Of a stretch of 40,770 nucleotides of DNA, positions 31,524-40,589 are shown one piece after another. The stretch is from an uncultured Clostridia bacterium. Lineage in GTDB: Bacteria > Bacillota > Clostridia > Christensenellales > Aristaeellaceae. Both the position numbers and the translations under genes were made by a program. How positions within the stretch are numbered: position 1 is the stretch's first letter; every line of letters begins with the position of its first letter. Location: NCBI GenBank assembly GCA_944333055.1, contig CALVKT010000011.1, positions 1 through 40,770 of the forward strand, given 5' to 3'. The notes beneath the pieces are model-generated. The model saw only the letters and a program-made list of their open reading frames with translations. It did no database searches and was not told the origin of the DNA.

Positions 31524-31757
31524 AGGGTGGTGTTTGGTTTGTGGGAAGCGCCGCCGGGAATCGCAAAGCGCGGCGATGCGCGTTTGCAGAGGCTCGCGCG
31601 CTTCGCGGCGGTACAAAGCCGCCGGTGCGCGGCGCATGATTGCGCCTTCGGCGCGCCCTGCGCCATGGAGAGTGGGGGGAACGCTGGGCTGCCGCCCAGA
31701 CCCGCTCGGGGACATCGTCCCCGAACCCCTTCTTCGCTTCGCGGCGGTTTCAGGGGG
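31524..31757. other. Intergenic stretch with dispersed-repeat fragments
   Basis: About 234 bp between the alpha-galactosidase stop codon and the terminator. It contains several short hairpins (CGGGGAC-ATC-GTCCCCG; GGGC-TGCC-GCCC). The bases CCCTTCTTCGCTTCGCG recur in reverse complement near 40661-40676, and GGGCTGCCGCCC recurs in the 66-bp repeat. No gene is visible; it looks like a composite of intergenic elements. Confidence 0.45.
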
Positions 31758-33932
31758 TTATTTCAGCTTTTCCAGCGTGATGATCTGGCTGAAGCAATCC
31801 CCATCGCGCCAGTCGGGCCACAGGCCGACGGCCTCCCAGTCGCGGCCGGTCAGCGTTTCGCCCGTGCGCGTGTCGCGGTAGCGCGTATCCGGCTCCAGCC
31901 CCGTGAGCGGAATCCGCCAGTAATACGCCTCCGTGATACACGCGGGCCGGTAATAGCCGATCACGGCCTGCGCCTCGTCCTCGATCATCCAGGCATACCA
32001 GTCGCGCGGGATGACATCCGGGCAGAGCCGGGTAAAGCGGCCGCGCCGCGCCGTCTCGCGCAGCGCCTTAAAGCGCGCGGAGGACGCGTTCATCATCTCC
32101 CGCTCCTCCTTCGGCATGCTCAGCACGTCCAGCTCGTAGCCCGCGTTGAACAGCGCGCAGACGTCCTGCCTGAACGCATACGGCGTGACGCGCCCGTTTT
32201 GATGGTTCGGGCAGGCGGAGACGTGCGCCGTGATCACCGCGCTGGGGAAGAAGATGGACGCGGCGTTCTGCATGCTCAGGCGGCAGACGGCGTCCGTATT
32301 GTCGCTCAGCCAGCCCTGATGGAAGTAGCAGAACATGCCGTAATCGAAGCGTCCGCCGCCGGATGCGCAGTCCTCCAGCAGCACGTCCGGGTACGTCGTG
32401 CGCACGTATTCAAGCAGCCTGTACGTGCCCAGCATGTGGCGGTGGAAGACCTCGCCCTGCCGCTCGCTGCCCAGCAGCGCGTCGGCCGCCTGCGTGAGCC
32501 GCCTGTTGTGGTCCCACTTGACGTAGCGCACCTTGCCCGAACCGAGGATGCCGTCAAAGCACCGGCACAGGTACGTCACGACCTCCTCGCGCCCCATGTT
32601 GAGCACGAGCTGGTTGCGCCACTGCGTGCGCACGCGGCCCTCCGCGTGCAGGCACCAATCCGGATGCGCGCGGTAGAGGTCGCTGTCCGGGGAGATCATC
32701 TCCGGCTCGAACCAGATGCCCAGCTCCAGCCCGATTCCGGCGAGCGCGTCCGCGAGGCCGTCGATGCCCTGCGGAAACTTTTCCGTGTTGACCGTCCAAT
32801 CGCCCAGCGAGCTGTCCGCGCCGTTGCGCTTGCCGAACCAGCCGTCGTCCAGCACGAGCAACTCCACGCCGCAGGCGGCCGCCGCCTCGCCGATGCGCAG
32901 CAGCCGTTCGTGGGAGACGCCGAAGTAGCAGGCCTCCCACGTGTTGAGCAGCAGGGGGCGCTTGTGCCCCGCGCGCGGCCCGCGCAGGATGTGCGCGTGC
33001 ACGAAGGGATGGAGCTGGTGGCTCAGGCCGTTGAGGCCCTCGCGCGACCAGGCCATGACGATCTCCGGCGTCTCAAACGACTCGCCCGGAGCCAGCTTCC
33101 AGCCGAAGGCGAAGGGGTTGATGCCGCCCTGCATGCGGCACGCGCCGTATTGATCCACCTGCGCGCGCAGCACGAAGTTGCCGCTGTACACGAGCGAGAA
33201 GCCGTAGACCTCGCCCGTCGTCTGGTTCGCGCCGCGCCGCAGCAGCGCAACGTTGGGGTTGTGCTGGTGGGAGCTGGCGCCGCGCGTGGATTCCACCTGC
33301 GTGAGTCCGGGCGCCAGCGGCCGCAGGCACGGCGTGAACTCGCGCAGCGTCGTGCCGTCGAGCGTCAGCATGTCGAACGCGCCGTCCTCAAAATCGACCG
33401 TGGCGCTCATCGCCTCGCGCAGCAGGCAGTCGCCCGCGCCCTCGTTGACCACGCGCATGTGGCGCGTGAGGACGTCGCCAAAGAGGTGGAAATACAGCAC
33501 GGCGCACAGGTTCGTCACCGGGTCGCGCAGGCGGATGGCCAGCGTTTCCGCATCCTCGCCGTGCGCATACGGCAGGCCGTCGATGGGTTCCCGCCCACGC
33601 GTGATCTCGTGGCCCTCGTAGCGCATGTCGCACAGCTCGATGCCGCTTGCGTCGGCGGCGCGCAGCGCGGGCAGGCGGAAATCGCCCATCCCGTACGTGG
33701 GACATTCGTAGTGGAAGTACTCGCGCGAGCACTTGGGCGAATCGACGTCCTGGTGTTCCACAAGAGACGCGCGCCTGTACGGCGCGCGATCGTAGAGAAA
33801 TCCGGGCAGGGCGTCGAGGGCCGCGCCCCAGTACAGGTGATGCACCTGCGCGTCCGCGCCGACCTGCATCACGTAGCTCATGTTCTTCCCGCGCAGGTGA
33901 AACCGGCGCGTAGCGCTGTCATAGGTGATCAT
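31758..33932 (-). CDS. GH36-family alpha-galactosidase
   Basis: A 724-aa enzyme without a signal peptide, thus intracellular. The N-terminal beta domain (about 1-320) precedes a TIM barrel with LVLDDGWFGKRN, LELGIWFEPEM, KWDHNR (Asp is the nucleophile, near residue 473), LEDCASGGGRFDYG and LSDNTDAV (the acid/base Asp). These are the GH36 family signatures. It removes alpha-1,6-galactose from raffinose-family oligosaccharides or related saccharides after import. KWDHNR has His where KWDMNR is common; the catalytic residues are kept. It lies 6 nt after the LplC-type permease gene and is the last gene of the transport operon. Confidence 0.93.
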   Translation of the reverse strand: MITYDSATRRFHLRGKNMSYVMQVGADAQVHHLYWGAALDALPGFLYDRAPYRRASLVEHQDVDSPKCSREYFHYECPTYGMGDFRLPALRAADASGIELCDMRYEGHEITRGREPIDGLPYAHGEDAETLAIRLRDPVTNLCAVLYFHLFGDVLTRHMRVVNEGAGDCLLREAMSATVDFEDGAFDMLTLDGTTLREFTPCLRPLAPGLTQVESTRGASSHQHNPNVALLRRGANQTTGEVYGFSLVYSGNFVLRAQVDQYGACRMQGGINPFAFGWKLAPGESFETPEIVMAWSREGLNGLSHQLHPFVHAHILRGPRAGHKRPLLLNTWEACYFGVSHERLLRIGEAAAACGVELLVLDDGWFGKRNGADSSLGDWTVNTEKFPQGIDGLADALAGIGLELGIWFEPEMISPDSDLYRAHPDWCLHAEGRVRTQWRNQLVLNMGREEVVTYLCRCFDGILGSGKVRYVKWDHNRRLTQAADALLGSERQGEVFHRHMLGTYRLLEYVRTTYPDVLLEDCASGGGRFDYGMFCYFHQGWLSDNTDAVCRLSMQNAASIFFPSAVITAHVSACPNHQNGRVTPYAFRQDVCALFNAGYELDVLSMPKEEREMMNASSARFKALRETARRGRFTRLCPDVIPRDWYAWMIEDEAQAVIGYYRPACITEAYYWRIPLTGLEPDTRYRDTRTGETLTGRDWEAVGLWPDWRDGDCFSQIITLEKLK

Positions 33933-33938
33933 CAGCCG

Positions 33939-34862
33939 TCACTCCTTGAGCGCGCCGAGCATGACGCCCTTGACGAAGTATTTCTGGATGAAGGGATAGA
34001 CGATCAGGATCGGCACGGTGGACACGACGATCGTGCAGTACTTGACGATCTCCTTGAGCAGGTACTGGCTGGCCGTCTTGTTGTTGAGCGAATCGACGAA
34101 GCCTTCCGACTGATCCATGATCAGCAGCTCGCGCAGAATCATTTGCAGCGGATAGAGGTCGCGGCGCTTCTGCAGATACACCAGGGCGTTATACCAGGAG
34201 CTCCAGAAGGAGACGATGTAGAACAGCGTGATGGTCGCCAGCGAGGCCGTGGACAGCGGCAGCACGATGCGAAAGAGCATCGTCATATCGCCGGCGCCGT
34301 CGATCGTCGCCGATTCGTAGAGGCCCTTGGGCACGCTGTTGAACGACGTGCGCAGCACGATCAGGTTGTACACGCTGACCGCGCCGGGCAGGATGAAGCC
34401 CCAGATCGTGTTGGTGATGCCCATGGAATTGACGGCCAGGTACGTGGGCACCATGCCGCCGGAGAAATACATGGTGAACACGATCAGGCCCATGACGGGG
34501 CGCTTGAGCAAAAAGTCCTTGTGGGAGAGGACGTACGCGCCCATGATCGTGATGGCCATGCTAAAGCACGTGCCCACCAGGACGTAGAAGATCGTGTTGC
34601 GATAGCCCTGCCAGACGGAGGAGAGCTGCAAGACGGTCTTGTAGCCCTGCAGCGAGAAGCCCGCGGGCGCCAGGAGCATCTTGCCCATCTTGAGCGCGTA
34701 CTGATCCGGATCGCTGAAGGAGCAGAACACGACGTAGAGCATCGGATAGACGGTGATGCCGATCAGGAAGAGCATCACCAGGTTGTTGAGCTTGTAGAAG
34801 ATGCGGTCGCCCCGCGTGGACATGAAGGGGACGGCCTTCTTTCTTCTCTGGATTTCTGCCAT
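33939..34862 (-). CDS. CUT1-type ABC permease, LplC-like
   Basis: A 307-aa inner-membrane protein with about six helices. The EAA loop reads LYESATIDGAGDMTMLFRIVLP, the interface that contacts the ATPase. The end, PFIQKYFVKGVMLGALKE, is the classic ending of LplC/YtcP-type permeases. ATG 34862 follows AAGGGGG. With the other permease and the binding protein it forms a sugar importer of the lipoprotein (Lpl) type. No ATPase gene is in this operon; in this group a shared MsmK-like ATPase elsewhere usually serves. Confidence 0.92.
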   Translation of the reverse strand: MAEIQRRKKAVPFMSTRGDRIFYKLNNLVMLFLIGITVYPMLYVVFCSFSDPDQYALKMGKMLLAPAGFSLQGYKTVLQLSSVWQGYRNTIFYVLVGTCFSMAITIMGAYVLSHKDFLLKRPVMGLIVFTMYFSGGMVPTYLAVNSMGITNTIWGFILPGAVSVYNLIVLRTSFNSVPKGLYESATIDGAGDMTMLFRIVLPLSTASLATITLFYIVSFWSSWYNALVYLQKRRDLYPLQMILRELLIMDQSEGFVDSLNNKTASQYLLKEIVKYCTIVVSTVPILIVYPFIQKYFVKGVMLGALKE

Positions 34863-34879
34863 GGTCGTTTCCCCCTTTC

Positions 34880-35827
34880 TCACCACAGGCTGCTCTCGCT
34901 GTACTTGCGCGAGAGCTGGTTGGCGAACACCAGCATGCCGAAGTTGATCACGGCGTTGAAGATGTTCACTGCCGCGGAGTAGCCGTAATCGTTGTCCACG
35001 AAGCCCTTGCGGTAGACGTAGGTGGAGATGATGTCGCTGACCTCGTAGGTGAGCGAGGATTGCAGCAGGAAGCTCTTCTCCCAGCTCAGGCTCATCAGGC
35101 TGCCGCAGGCGAGGATGAACTGGATGACGATGATCTCCTTGAGGCCGGGGATCGTGACGTGGATGATCTGCTGGAACTTGTTGGCGCCGTCGATGGTGGC
35201 CGCCTCGTAGAGTGAGGGATCGATGCCCATCATGGTGGCCAGGTAGAGGATGGAGTTCCAGCCGAAGGACTGCCAGATATAGGAGACGACGTAGATCGTG
35301 CGATAGCAGTCCGGATCGGAAATCAGCGATCCCTCGTGGCCCGTGAGTGCATTGACGAACGTCGTGATGAAGCCGGTGGAATTGGTGAACAGCGTGATCA
35401 TGCTGCACACGACGACCGTGGAGATGAAGTGCGGCAGATACGTCGCCGTCTGAATGATCTTCTTGTAGCGCGCGCTCTGCACCTCATTGAGCAGGATGGC
35501 GAAGATGATCGGGACGGGGAAGCCGAAGAAGAGGTTGAGCAGGCTGAGCACGAGCGTGTTCTTCACGATGCGGAAGAAGTAGACCGAGGAGAAGAAATTC
35601 CTGAAGTTCTCCAGGCCCACCCATTCGCTCCTGGCCAGTCCCAGGAAGGGCTTGTAGTTCTTGAAGGCGACGATGTTGCCGTACATCGGCCAATAGCAGA
35701 AGAGGATGAAGTACGTCATCACGATGAGCATCATGATGTACACCATGGGGTGATTGCGGATGTTGAGCGCGAGGCGATGCAGGAATCCGCCGCCTTTCTT
35801 ATGGGTGTTGTCCAATGCGGTATTCAT
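34880..35827 (-). CDS. CUT1-type ABC permease, LplB-like
   Basis: A 315-aa permease partner. The EAA loop reads LYEAATIDGANKFQQIIHVTIP, six or so helices, and a start with HPMVYIMMLIVMTYFILFCYWPMYG that is typical of LplB/YtcQ-linked permeases. ATG 35827 follows AAAGGGG. It lies between the binding protein (92 nt gap holding a strong hairpin) and the second permease (17 nt gap). Confidence 0.92.
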   Translation of the reverse strand: MNTALDNTHKKGGGFLHRLALNIRNHPMVYIMMLIVMTYFILFCYWPMYGNIVAFKNYKPFLGLARSEWVGLENFRNFFSSVYFFRIVKNTLVLSLLNLFFGFPVPIIFAILLNEVQSARYKKIIQTATYLPHFISTVVVCSMITLFTNSTGFITTFVNALTGHEGSLISDPDCYRTIYVVSYIWQSFGWNSILYLATMMGIDPSLYEAATIDGANKFQQIIHVTIPGLKEIIVIQFILACGSLMSLSWEKSFLLQSSLTYEVSDIISTYVYRKGFVDNDYGYSAAVNIFNAVINFGMLVFANQLSRKYSESSLW

Positions 35828-35874
35828 TGTCCGACCCCTTTCCTAAGAATAATGAGGATACGCGCGAAAACGGC

Positions 35875-35904
35875 GTCTGCCCCTGCCTCCCGGCAGGGGC
35901 AGAC
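35875..35904 (-). promoter_or_regulatory. Intercistronic hairpin after the binding-protein gene
   Basis: GTCTGCCCCTGCC (35875-35887), loop TCCC, GGCAGGGGCAGAC (35892-35904): a perfect 13-bp stem in the 92-nt gap between the binding protein and the permeases. On the minus strand it is followed by GCCGTTTTCG, a poor T tract. It most likely works as a partial terminator or 3' RNA stabiliser that makes the binding protein more abundant than the permeases. Confidence 0.6.
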
Positions 35905-35919
35905 CGATATGCGGTTGGT

Positions 35920-37569
35920 TTACGGGTTCGCCTCGGCGAGCTTGGCAGCGCGCGCCAGATAGCGGTCATACGCGGCCTGATAGACGGGCGTCAGCTCGCT
36001 CAGACCCATGCCGTTGATCGTCTCGACGTACTCGTCGTACTTGTCCAGCGGCTCGATGCCGGTGATGAACTTGAGCATCATCTCGTCGCGGTAGGTCTCC
36101 ACGTCGGTCTGGTAGCTGGCGATGACTTCCGCTTCCTCGTCGGTGAAGGTCACGGCGAAGTCCGGGAAGATGCCGTCATAGCCGCACTGGGTGTACAGGT
36201 CGATGGTCTGCGGCTGCACGCCGTAGCAGTACTTGGAGGTCTTGATGTACTCCTTGTCGCTGTCGGAGGTGCCGTCGAAGTTCCAGATGTACTGCGCCAG
36301 CTTCTGCTCCTGCGTGCCGTTGGTCAAATCCAGGTACTGCGGATAGCCGTGCTCGTTGTACTCCCAGGCCAGGCCCTCGATGCCGTAGGTGTTCAGGAAG
36401 TTGATGGTCGGGTTGTGCAGCGCATCCAGGAACGCCACGCACTCCTCCAGGTTCTCGGTGGTGGAGACGATGTACTTCGCGTTGCCGATGTCCAGGCGAT
36501 AGCTGGTGTACATCACGCGCGTCAGCTCGTCCTCGTCCTTGAGCTTGGGCATCTGCGCAGCCACCAGCGCGGCCTCCGGATTCTGCAGCTCCACCACGTT
36601 GTAGTAGTTGGAGGTGTAGCCGACAGTGTGGTTGGTGATGGCGCCCGCGTCGCCGTTGGCGAGCATGGACCAGGTTTCATTGGAGGTATCCGTCATGAAG
36701 TCCGGGTTGATGAGGCCTTCGGTGTACCAGGTGTTGAGCACGGTGAGGTACTCCTTGTACTCCGGCGTCGTCGGGCCGTAGGCGACCTCGCCGGTCTCCG
36801 TGCGGATGAAGAAGTTGCGCGCGTCGATGTTCCAGGCGCAGGAGAAGGCGTTGCGGCTCATCCAGTAGCCGCTCTTGTTGAGCACGAGCGGATACTTGAC
36901 GCCGTTGGCCTTGAAGGCGCGCAGCATTTCGGTCCAGTCGTCGATGGTGGTGGGCACATCCAGGTTCGCCGCCTTGAGGTAATCGCTGCGGATCATGTGG
37001 CCCCACATGCAGGTGCAGCTCTCCTGAGAGCCGGAGACCATGCAGCCCAGGCGGATGTTTCTGCCGGTGTCATCCACGGCGCCCGCGGCCAGGTACGGCA
37101 CATCCATGACGGTGCGCCAGTAGTTGGGGGTGTTCTCCTCGCTGATCAGCTCGGTGTAGTCGGCCAGGAAGCCGTCGGCATACGCCATGGTCACGCCGCC
37201 CTGATAGTAGCTGTCCACCGCGCCGCACATGATGATGTCCGGCAGGTCGTCCGGGTCGGAGAGCATCAGGGAGAAGGACGTCGCCACGTCGCTGGCGGAC
37301 GGATGGATGAACTCCAGGTTCACGTTCATCATCCGCTCCATCTCCTTGACGATGGCGAACTCGTCATAGCTGCTGGCAAACGTGGCGTAGTCCGAATCCA
37401 TCGGCATCCAGATCTTGATGGTCACGCCGCCCAGATCGGGAATGCCCTGCTCATCGCACGGGAACAGCGCCGTGCCCTTCACGGGCTCGCTCTCCTCGGC
37501 GAGTGCGGCGGGGCAGCAGACGCTCACCGTCATGATGCACACGAGCAGCAGCGACAATAGCTTTTTCAT
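35920..37569 (-). CDS. LplA-type sugar-binding protein
   Basis: A 549-aa exported protein with a signal peptide (MKKLLSLLLVCIMTVSVCCPAALA, cleavage likely after ALA; the Cys pair could allow lipidation). The mature chain is an extracellular solute-binding protein of family 1, with GGVTIKIWMPMDSDYATF at the start, LPDIIMCG and NGDAGAITNHTVGY. It binds the oligosaccharide taken up by the adjacent permeases. ATG 37569 is preceded by GGAGG. It is first in the operon that ends with the alpha-galactosidase, divergent from the AraC regulator. Confidence 0.92.
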   Translation of the reverse strand: MKKLLSLLLVCIMTVSVCCPAALAEESEPVKGTALFPCDEQGIPDLGGVTIKIWMPMDSDYATFASSYDEFAIVKEMERMMNVNLEFIHPSASDVATSFSLMLSDPDDLPDIIMCGAVDSYYQGGVTMAYADGFLADYTELISEENTPNYWRTVMDVPYLAAGAVDDTGRNIRLGCMVSGSQESCTCMWGHMIRSDYLKAANLDVPTTIDDWTEMLRAFKANGVKYPLVLNKSGYWMSRNAFSCAWNIDARNFFIRTETGEVAYGPTTPEYKEYLTVLNTWYTEGLINPDFMTDTSNETWSMLANGDAGAITNHTVGYTSNYYNVVELQNPEAALVAAQMPKLKDEDELTRVMYTSYRLDIGNAKYIVSTTENLEECVAFLDALHNPTINFLNTYGIEGLAWEYNEHGYPQYLDLTNGTQEQKLAQYIWNFDGTSDSDKEYIKTSKYCYGVQPQTIDLYTQCGYDGIFPDFAVTFTDEEAEVIASYQTDVETYRDEMMLKFITGIEPLDKYDEYVETINGMGLSELTPVYQAAYDRYLARAAKLAEANP

Positions 37570-37830
37570 GTTGATTACCTCCTGTTCAGATGGGTGTGGG
37601 AAATACGCTTCCCGGTTGCTTCTATCATCTCATGTTTCGCCGCCGCGCGAAAGCCGCAAACGCGACGATTGCTTGTCTCTTTCTAACCTTATTTACAAAA
37701 TCACCCTGCTTTCTGCGCAGATTTCTCCAAATCCGACGCCTTTCGCACCGGCTCGCCAGGCTTTTTTATTCAAACTCACGACTTTTTTCGCCCCTTTTTT
37801 ATCCCCATGCCCTACACGGGCGAAAAAAAC
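37570..37830. other. Divergent control region between the transport operon and the AraC gene
   Basis: About 260 bp, AT-richer than its surroundings. A small inverted repeat GGGAA-atacgc-TTCCC lies in the leader of the binding-protein gene. I could not find a convincing sigma-A promoter for the minus direction and no confident catabolite-response element. The region is the obvious place for AraC regulator binding. Confidence 0.4.
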
Positions 37831-37859
37831 TTTTCATTTTCCTCCCGCCATGCTATACT
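37831..37859 (+). promoter_or_regulatory. Extended -10 promoter of the AraC regulator gene
   Basis: TGCTATACT with the -10 at 37854-37859; the -35 position is TTTTCA (37831-37836) at 17 nt. It is 55 nt before ATG 37915. Confidence 0.62.
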
Positions 37860-37914
37860 TGACCCATTCCAATTCTAACATCGCGCGCCGCCGCGCGGGC
37901 AAAGGAGGATGCGC

Positions 37915-39750
37915 ATGAGCCGCTTCATCGCAGACGCCGAAAGGCACTTTGAATTGACCGCTTTCCTGCGCTTTTCCCCCATCATGCCCGTGGCGCGCCG
38001 CACGCCTCCCTACAGCCTGCGGCTGATGTGGTGCGAACGCGGTCATGCGCAGGTCACGCTGAAAGACCGCTGCGACGTGCTCAGCCGGGAGCAGATGCTG
38101 CTGATCAACGCACAGACGGAGGTGCGCGTGCAGGCCGCGCAGGAGGACACGGTCATCGGCGAGATCGACATCTCCTTTTTGCCCGGCAGCGACGCGCTCG
38201 GCCTGTCCCGGCAGCTGCCGCTGTGCGATCCCGCCTATGCCAGACTCTGCACGCGGGATTTTGACATCCTCCCCTTTCAGGACGCCTTCGGCATCGTGGG
38301 CTGCATGATCGACCTGCTGCGCCGGTTCGTGCGTCCGCCGTCGGCGGAATCGGCCGCCGCCCTGCACGGCGAGCTCTGCCTGAGCACGCTGCTGCTCGCC
38401 GTGAGCAACGCCGTGCTCGATTCGGGCGCCTACATGGTCAGCAATCCGCACGTCGCCCACGCCATCCAGTTCATCAAGGAGCACTTCATGGAGGAGATCA
38501 ACGTCTCCGCCATCGCCGCCGACGCGCACTTGCATCCCAACTATCTGCACCGGCTCTTCAGCGCCGAGATGGGATACAGCGTGGGCAGCTATCTGCTGCA
38601 ATACCGTCTGGAGAGCGCGCGCAGCATGCTCATCGGGACGAAGGCCACCATCGAGGACATCGCGCGCGCCTGCGGCATCGCCAACTGTCAGCACTTTTCC
38701 AAGCTGTTCCGCCAGAAATACGGCATGCCGCCCTCGGCCTACCGCCGCAAGTTCAACATCACATCCAATTACGTGCAGGCGCGCGCGCAGTTCGGCGTGA
38801 TCGACTACGCCGTGCCCAGCTTCTCCCGCCCCTTTCACGAGCGCATCCACACGTTGAGCGACCCGATCTACCACCAGCGGAGCTTCGTGCCGGTGATCAA
38901 GGCCTACTACAGCCGCGCGGACATGCTCGAATCCACCACGGACAAGACCGACCACATCCACCCGCTCTTTGAGATCATGTACGTGCGCGAGGGCATGATC
39001 ACCGTCGTGCTGGAGGGCAAGACGGTGCACGTGCGCGAGGGGCAGTATATCTGGATCAACGCGGGCGTGCAGCACAAGCTCGAACTGTGCGCGGATACGC
39101 CCTCCAGCGTCGTGAACATCGAGTACATGTTCGTGGAAGAGCCGCTGCCCGTGGCCACCACCTGCCAGCTGTGCGCCGTCTCGCCGGCGTACCGGGACAT
39201 GCTGGAAAACGCCCCGCGCTTCACCGTGCTCAACGACCCCTTCAGCACGATGGGCCTGCTGCTGCATCAGACCGTGCTCACGGCGGACAGCGGTTCCCCG
39301 CGCTGCGAGGCGCTCTGCTCCAGCCTCACCCAGCAGTGCATGCTGCTCATCGCCGCCCAGCAGCACGCCGCGCGCCCCGGCGTCCCCGCCCGCTTCCACG
39401 CCAATCCCGCGGAGGAAGCGGTGCTCGAACGCCTGACGCAGATGGCCTGCGCGCCCGTCACCGTGGGCGAGCTGGCCAAGGCCTGCCGGATGCGCCCCGC
39501 CCGGCTCCAGCAGCTCGTGCGCCATGCCACCGGCTTGAGCGTGACGGGCTATATCCAGCACGCGCGCATCGAGAAGGCGAAGGCGCTGCTGCTCAACGGA
39601 TTGTCCGTGGCCGACTGCGCCGAACAGACGGGCTTCTCCAGCGACCGGTACTTCTCCCAGCTCTTCAAGCGCATCGTCGGGGTGACGCCCTCGGCCTTCT
39701 GCGCACACACCCTGCACAATGAAAACGACCACAAGGAGGCATCCCCATGA
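37915..39750 (+). CDS. Tandem double AraC-family transcriptional regulator
   Basis: A 611-aa protein made of two complete AraC units. Unit 1 has an N-terminal sensor (about 1-165) and a C-terminal HTH (about 181-281) with YLHRLFSAEMGYSVGSYLLQ and ACGIANCQHFSKLFRQKYG (the conserved AraC helix spacing). Unit 2 has a cupin-like sensor (HPLFEIMYVREGMITVVLEG, about 347-390) and a second HTH (about 497-596) with TGFSSDRYFSQLFKRIVGVTP. AraC regulators normally carry one of each. It should control the divergent oligosaccharide operon. AAAGGAGG lies 6 nt before ATG 37915; an ATG at 37909 abuts the SD. The stop overlaps the next start (ATGA). Confidence 0.88.
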   Translation: MSRFIADAERHFELTAFLRFSPIMPVARRTPPYSLRLMWCERGHAQVTLKDRCDVLSREQMLLINAQTEVRVQAAQEDTVIGEIDISFLPGSDALGLSRQLPLCDPAYARLCTRDFDILPFQDAFGIVGCMIDLLRRFVRPPSAESAAALHGELCLSTLLLAVSNAVLDSGAYMVSNPHVAHAIQFIKEHFMEEINVSAIAADAHLHPNYLHRLFSAEMGYSVGSYLLQYRLESARSMLIGTKATIEDIARACGIANCQHFSKLFRQKYGMPPSAYRRKFNITSNYVQARAQFGVIDYAVPSFSRPFHERIHTLSDPIYHQRSFVPVIKAYYSRADMLESTTDKTDHIHPLFEIMYVREGMITVVLEGKTVHVREGQYIWINAGVQHKLELCADTPSSVVNIEYMFVEEPLPVATTCQLCAVSPAYRDMLENAPRFTVLNDPFSTMGLLLHQTVLTADSGSPRCEALCSSLTQQCMLLIAAQQHAARPGVPARFHANPAEEAVLERLTQMACAPVTVGELAKACRMRPARLQQLVRHATGLSVTGYIQHARIEKAKALLLNGLSVADCAEQTGFSSDRYFSQLFKRIVGVTPSAFCAHTLHNENDHKEASP

Positions 39751-40589
39751 ACATCCTCTACCTCGGCACCGCCGCCGCAGAAGGCGTGCCCGCCCTCTTC
39801 TGCCAATGCGACACCTGCCGTCAGGCGCAAGCGCGCGGCGGCAAGGACCTGCGCATGCGCTCCAGCGTGCTCATCGACGAGCGCCTGATGGTCGACGTCT
39901 CGCCCGACCTGCTCTGCGCCAGGCATCGCTTCGGGCTGGACCTGGCCCGCGTGCGCGACATCGTCATCACCCACGCGCACATGGATCACTTTGCCCGCGA
40001 AGCGCTGAGCATGTTCGCGCCGGGCTTCGCGCACATTCAGGACCGCCGGACGCTCCGCCTCTTCGGCACGGCGCACACGCGCCGCGTCTGGGAGGAATAC
40101 CTGACGGCGGCGGTCATGAAGGAGCCCGACCTCGGACAGTACATCGAGTTTTACACGGTCAAGCCGTTTGACGTGTTTGAGGCGGGCGGCATGACGGTCA
40201 CCGCGCTGCCCGCCGTGCACTCCTGCCCGCAGAGCGTCATCTACGCCTTTGAGCAGGACGGCAAGCGCTTCCTCTACGCCAACGACACGGGCCTCTTTCC
40301 GCAGGAGACGTGGGCCTGGCTGGAGGCGCAGCGCGACCGCCCGTTTGACGCCGTCAGTCTGGACAGCACGATGGGCCTGCCCGATTCCAAATACACCGGG
40401 CACATGACGCTCAAGCAGAACGTCTACACCCGCGAGACGATGATCCAAAACGGCAGCGCAACGGAGAATACGGCGTTCCTGTGCCACCACTTCAGCCACA
40501 ACGGCCGCATCCTGCACCGCGAGCTGGAGGCGCTCATGGGCCCGCAGGGGTTTGACATCGCCTACGACGGCCTGACGCTCACGCTTTAA
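39747..40589 (+). CDS. PhnP-like metallo-beta-lactamase-fold phosphodiesterase
   Basis: A 280-aa cytoplasmic hydrolase. The start GTAAAEGVPALFCQCDTC has Cys19, Cys21 and Cys24, matching the extra zinc site of E. coli PhnP. The metal site HAHMDH (near residue 76-81) and late HHFSHNG and AND motifs fit the MBL fold. PhnP opens 5-phospho-ribosyl 1,2-cyclic phosphate; members outside phn operons act on other cyclic phosphates. There are no phn genes here, so the substrate may be a sugar-cyclic phosphate or a different compound. The start overlaps the AraC stop codon (ATGA), so the two are cotranslated, which is an unusual pairing. Confidence 0.83.
   Translation: MNILYLGTAAAEGVPALFCQCDTCRQAQARGGKDLRMRSSVLIDERLMVDVSPDLLCARHRFGLDLARVRDIVITHAHMDHFAREALSMFAPGFAHIQDRRTLRLFGTAHTRRVWEEYLTAAVMKEPDLGQYIEFYTVKPFDVFEAGGMTVTALPAVHSCPQSVIYAFEQDGKRFLYANDTGLFPQETWAWLEAQRDRPFDAVSLDSTMGLPDSKYTGHMTLKQNVYTRETMIQNGSATENTAFLCHHFSHNGRILHRELEALMGPQGFDIAYDGLTLTL

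Noticed and set aside
31335-34982. Plus-strand ORF of 1215 codons opposite the alpha-galactosidase and permease
   Set aside because: High GC removes stop codons on the antisense strand; the protein has no domain and conflicts with GH36 motifs in the other frame.
37834-39732. Minus-strand ORF of 632 codons opposite the AraC gene
   Set aside because: Antisense shadow; the AraC HTH motifs are on the plus strand with promoter and SD.
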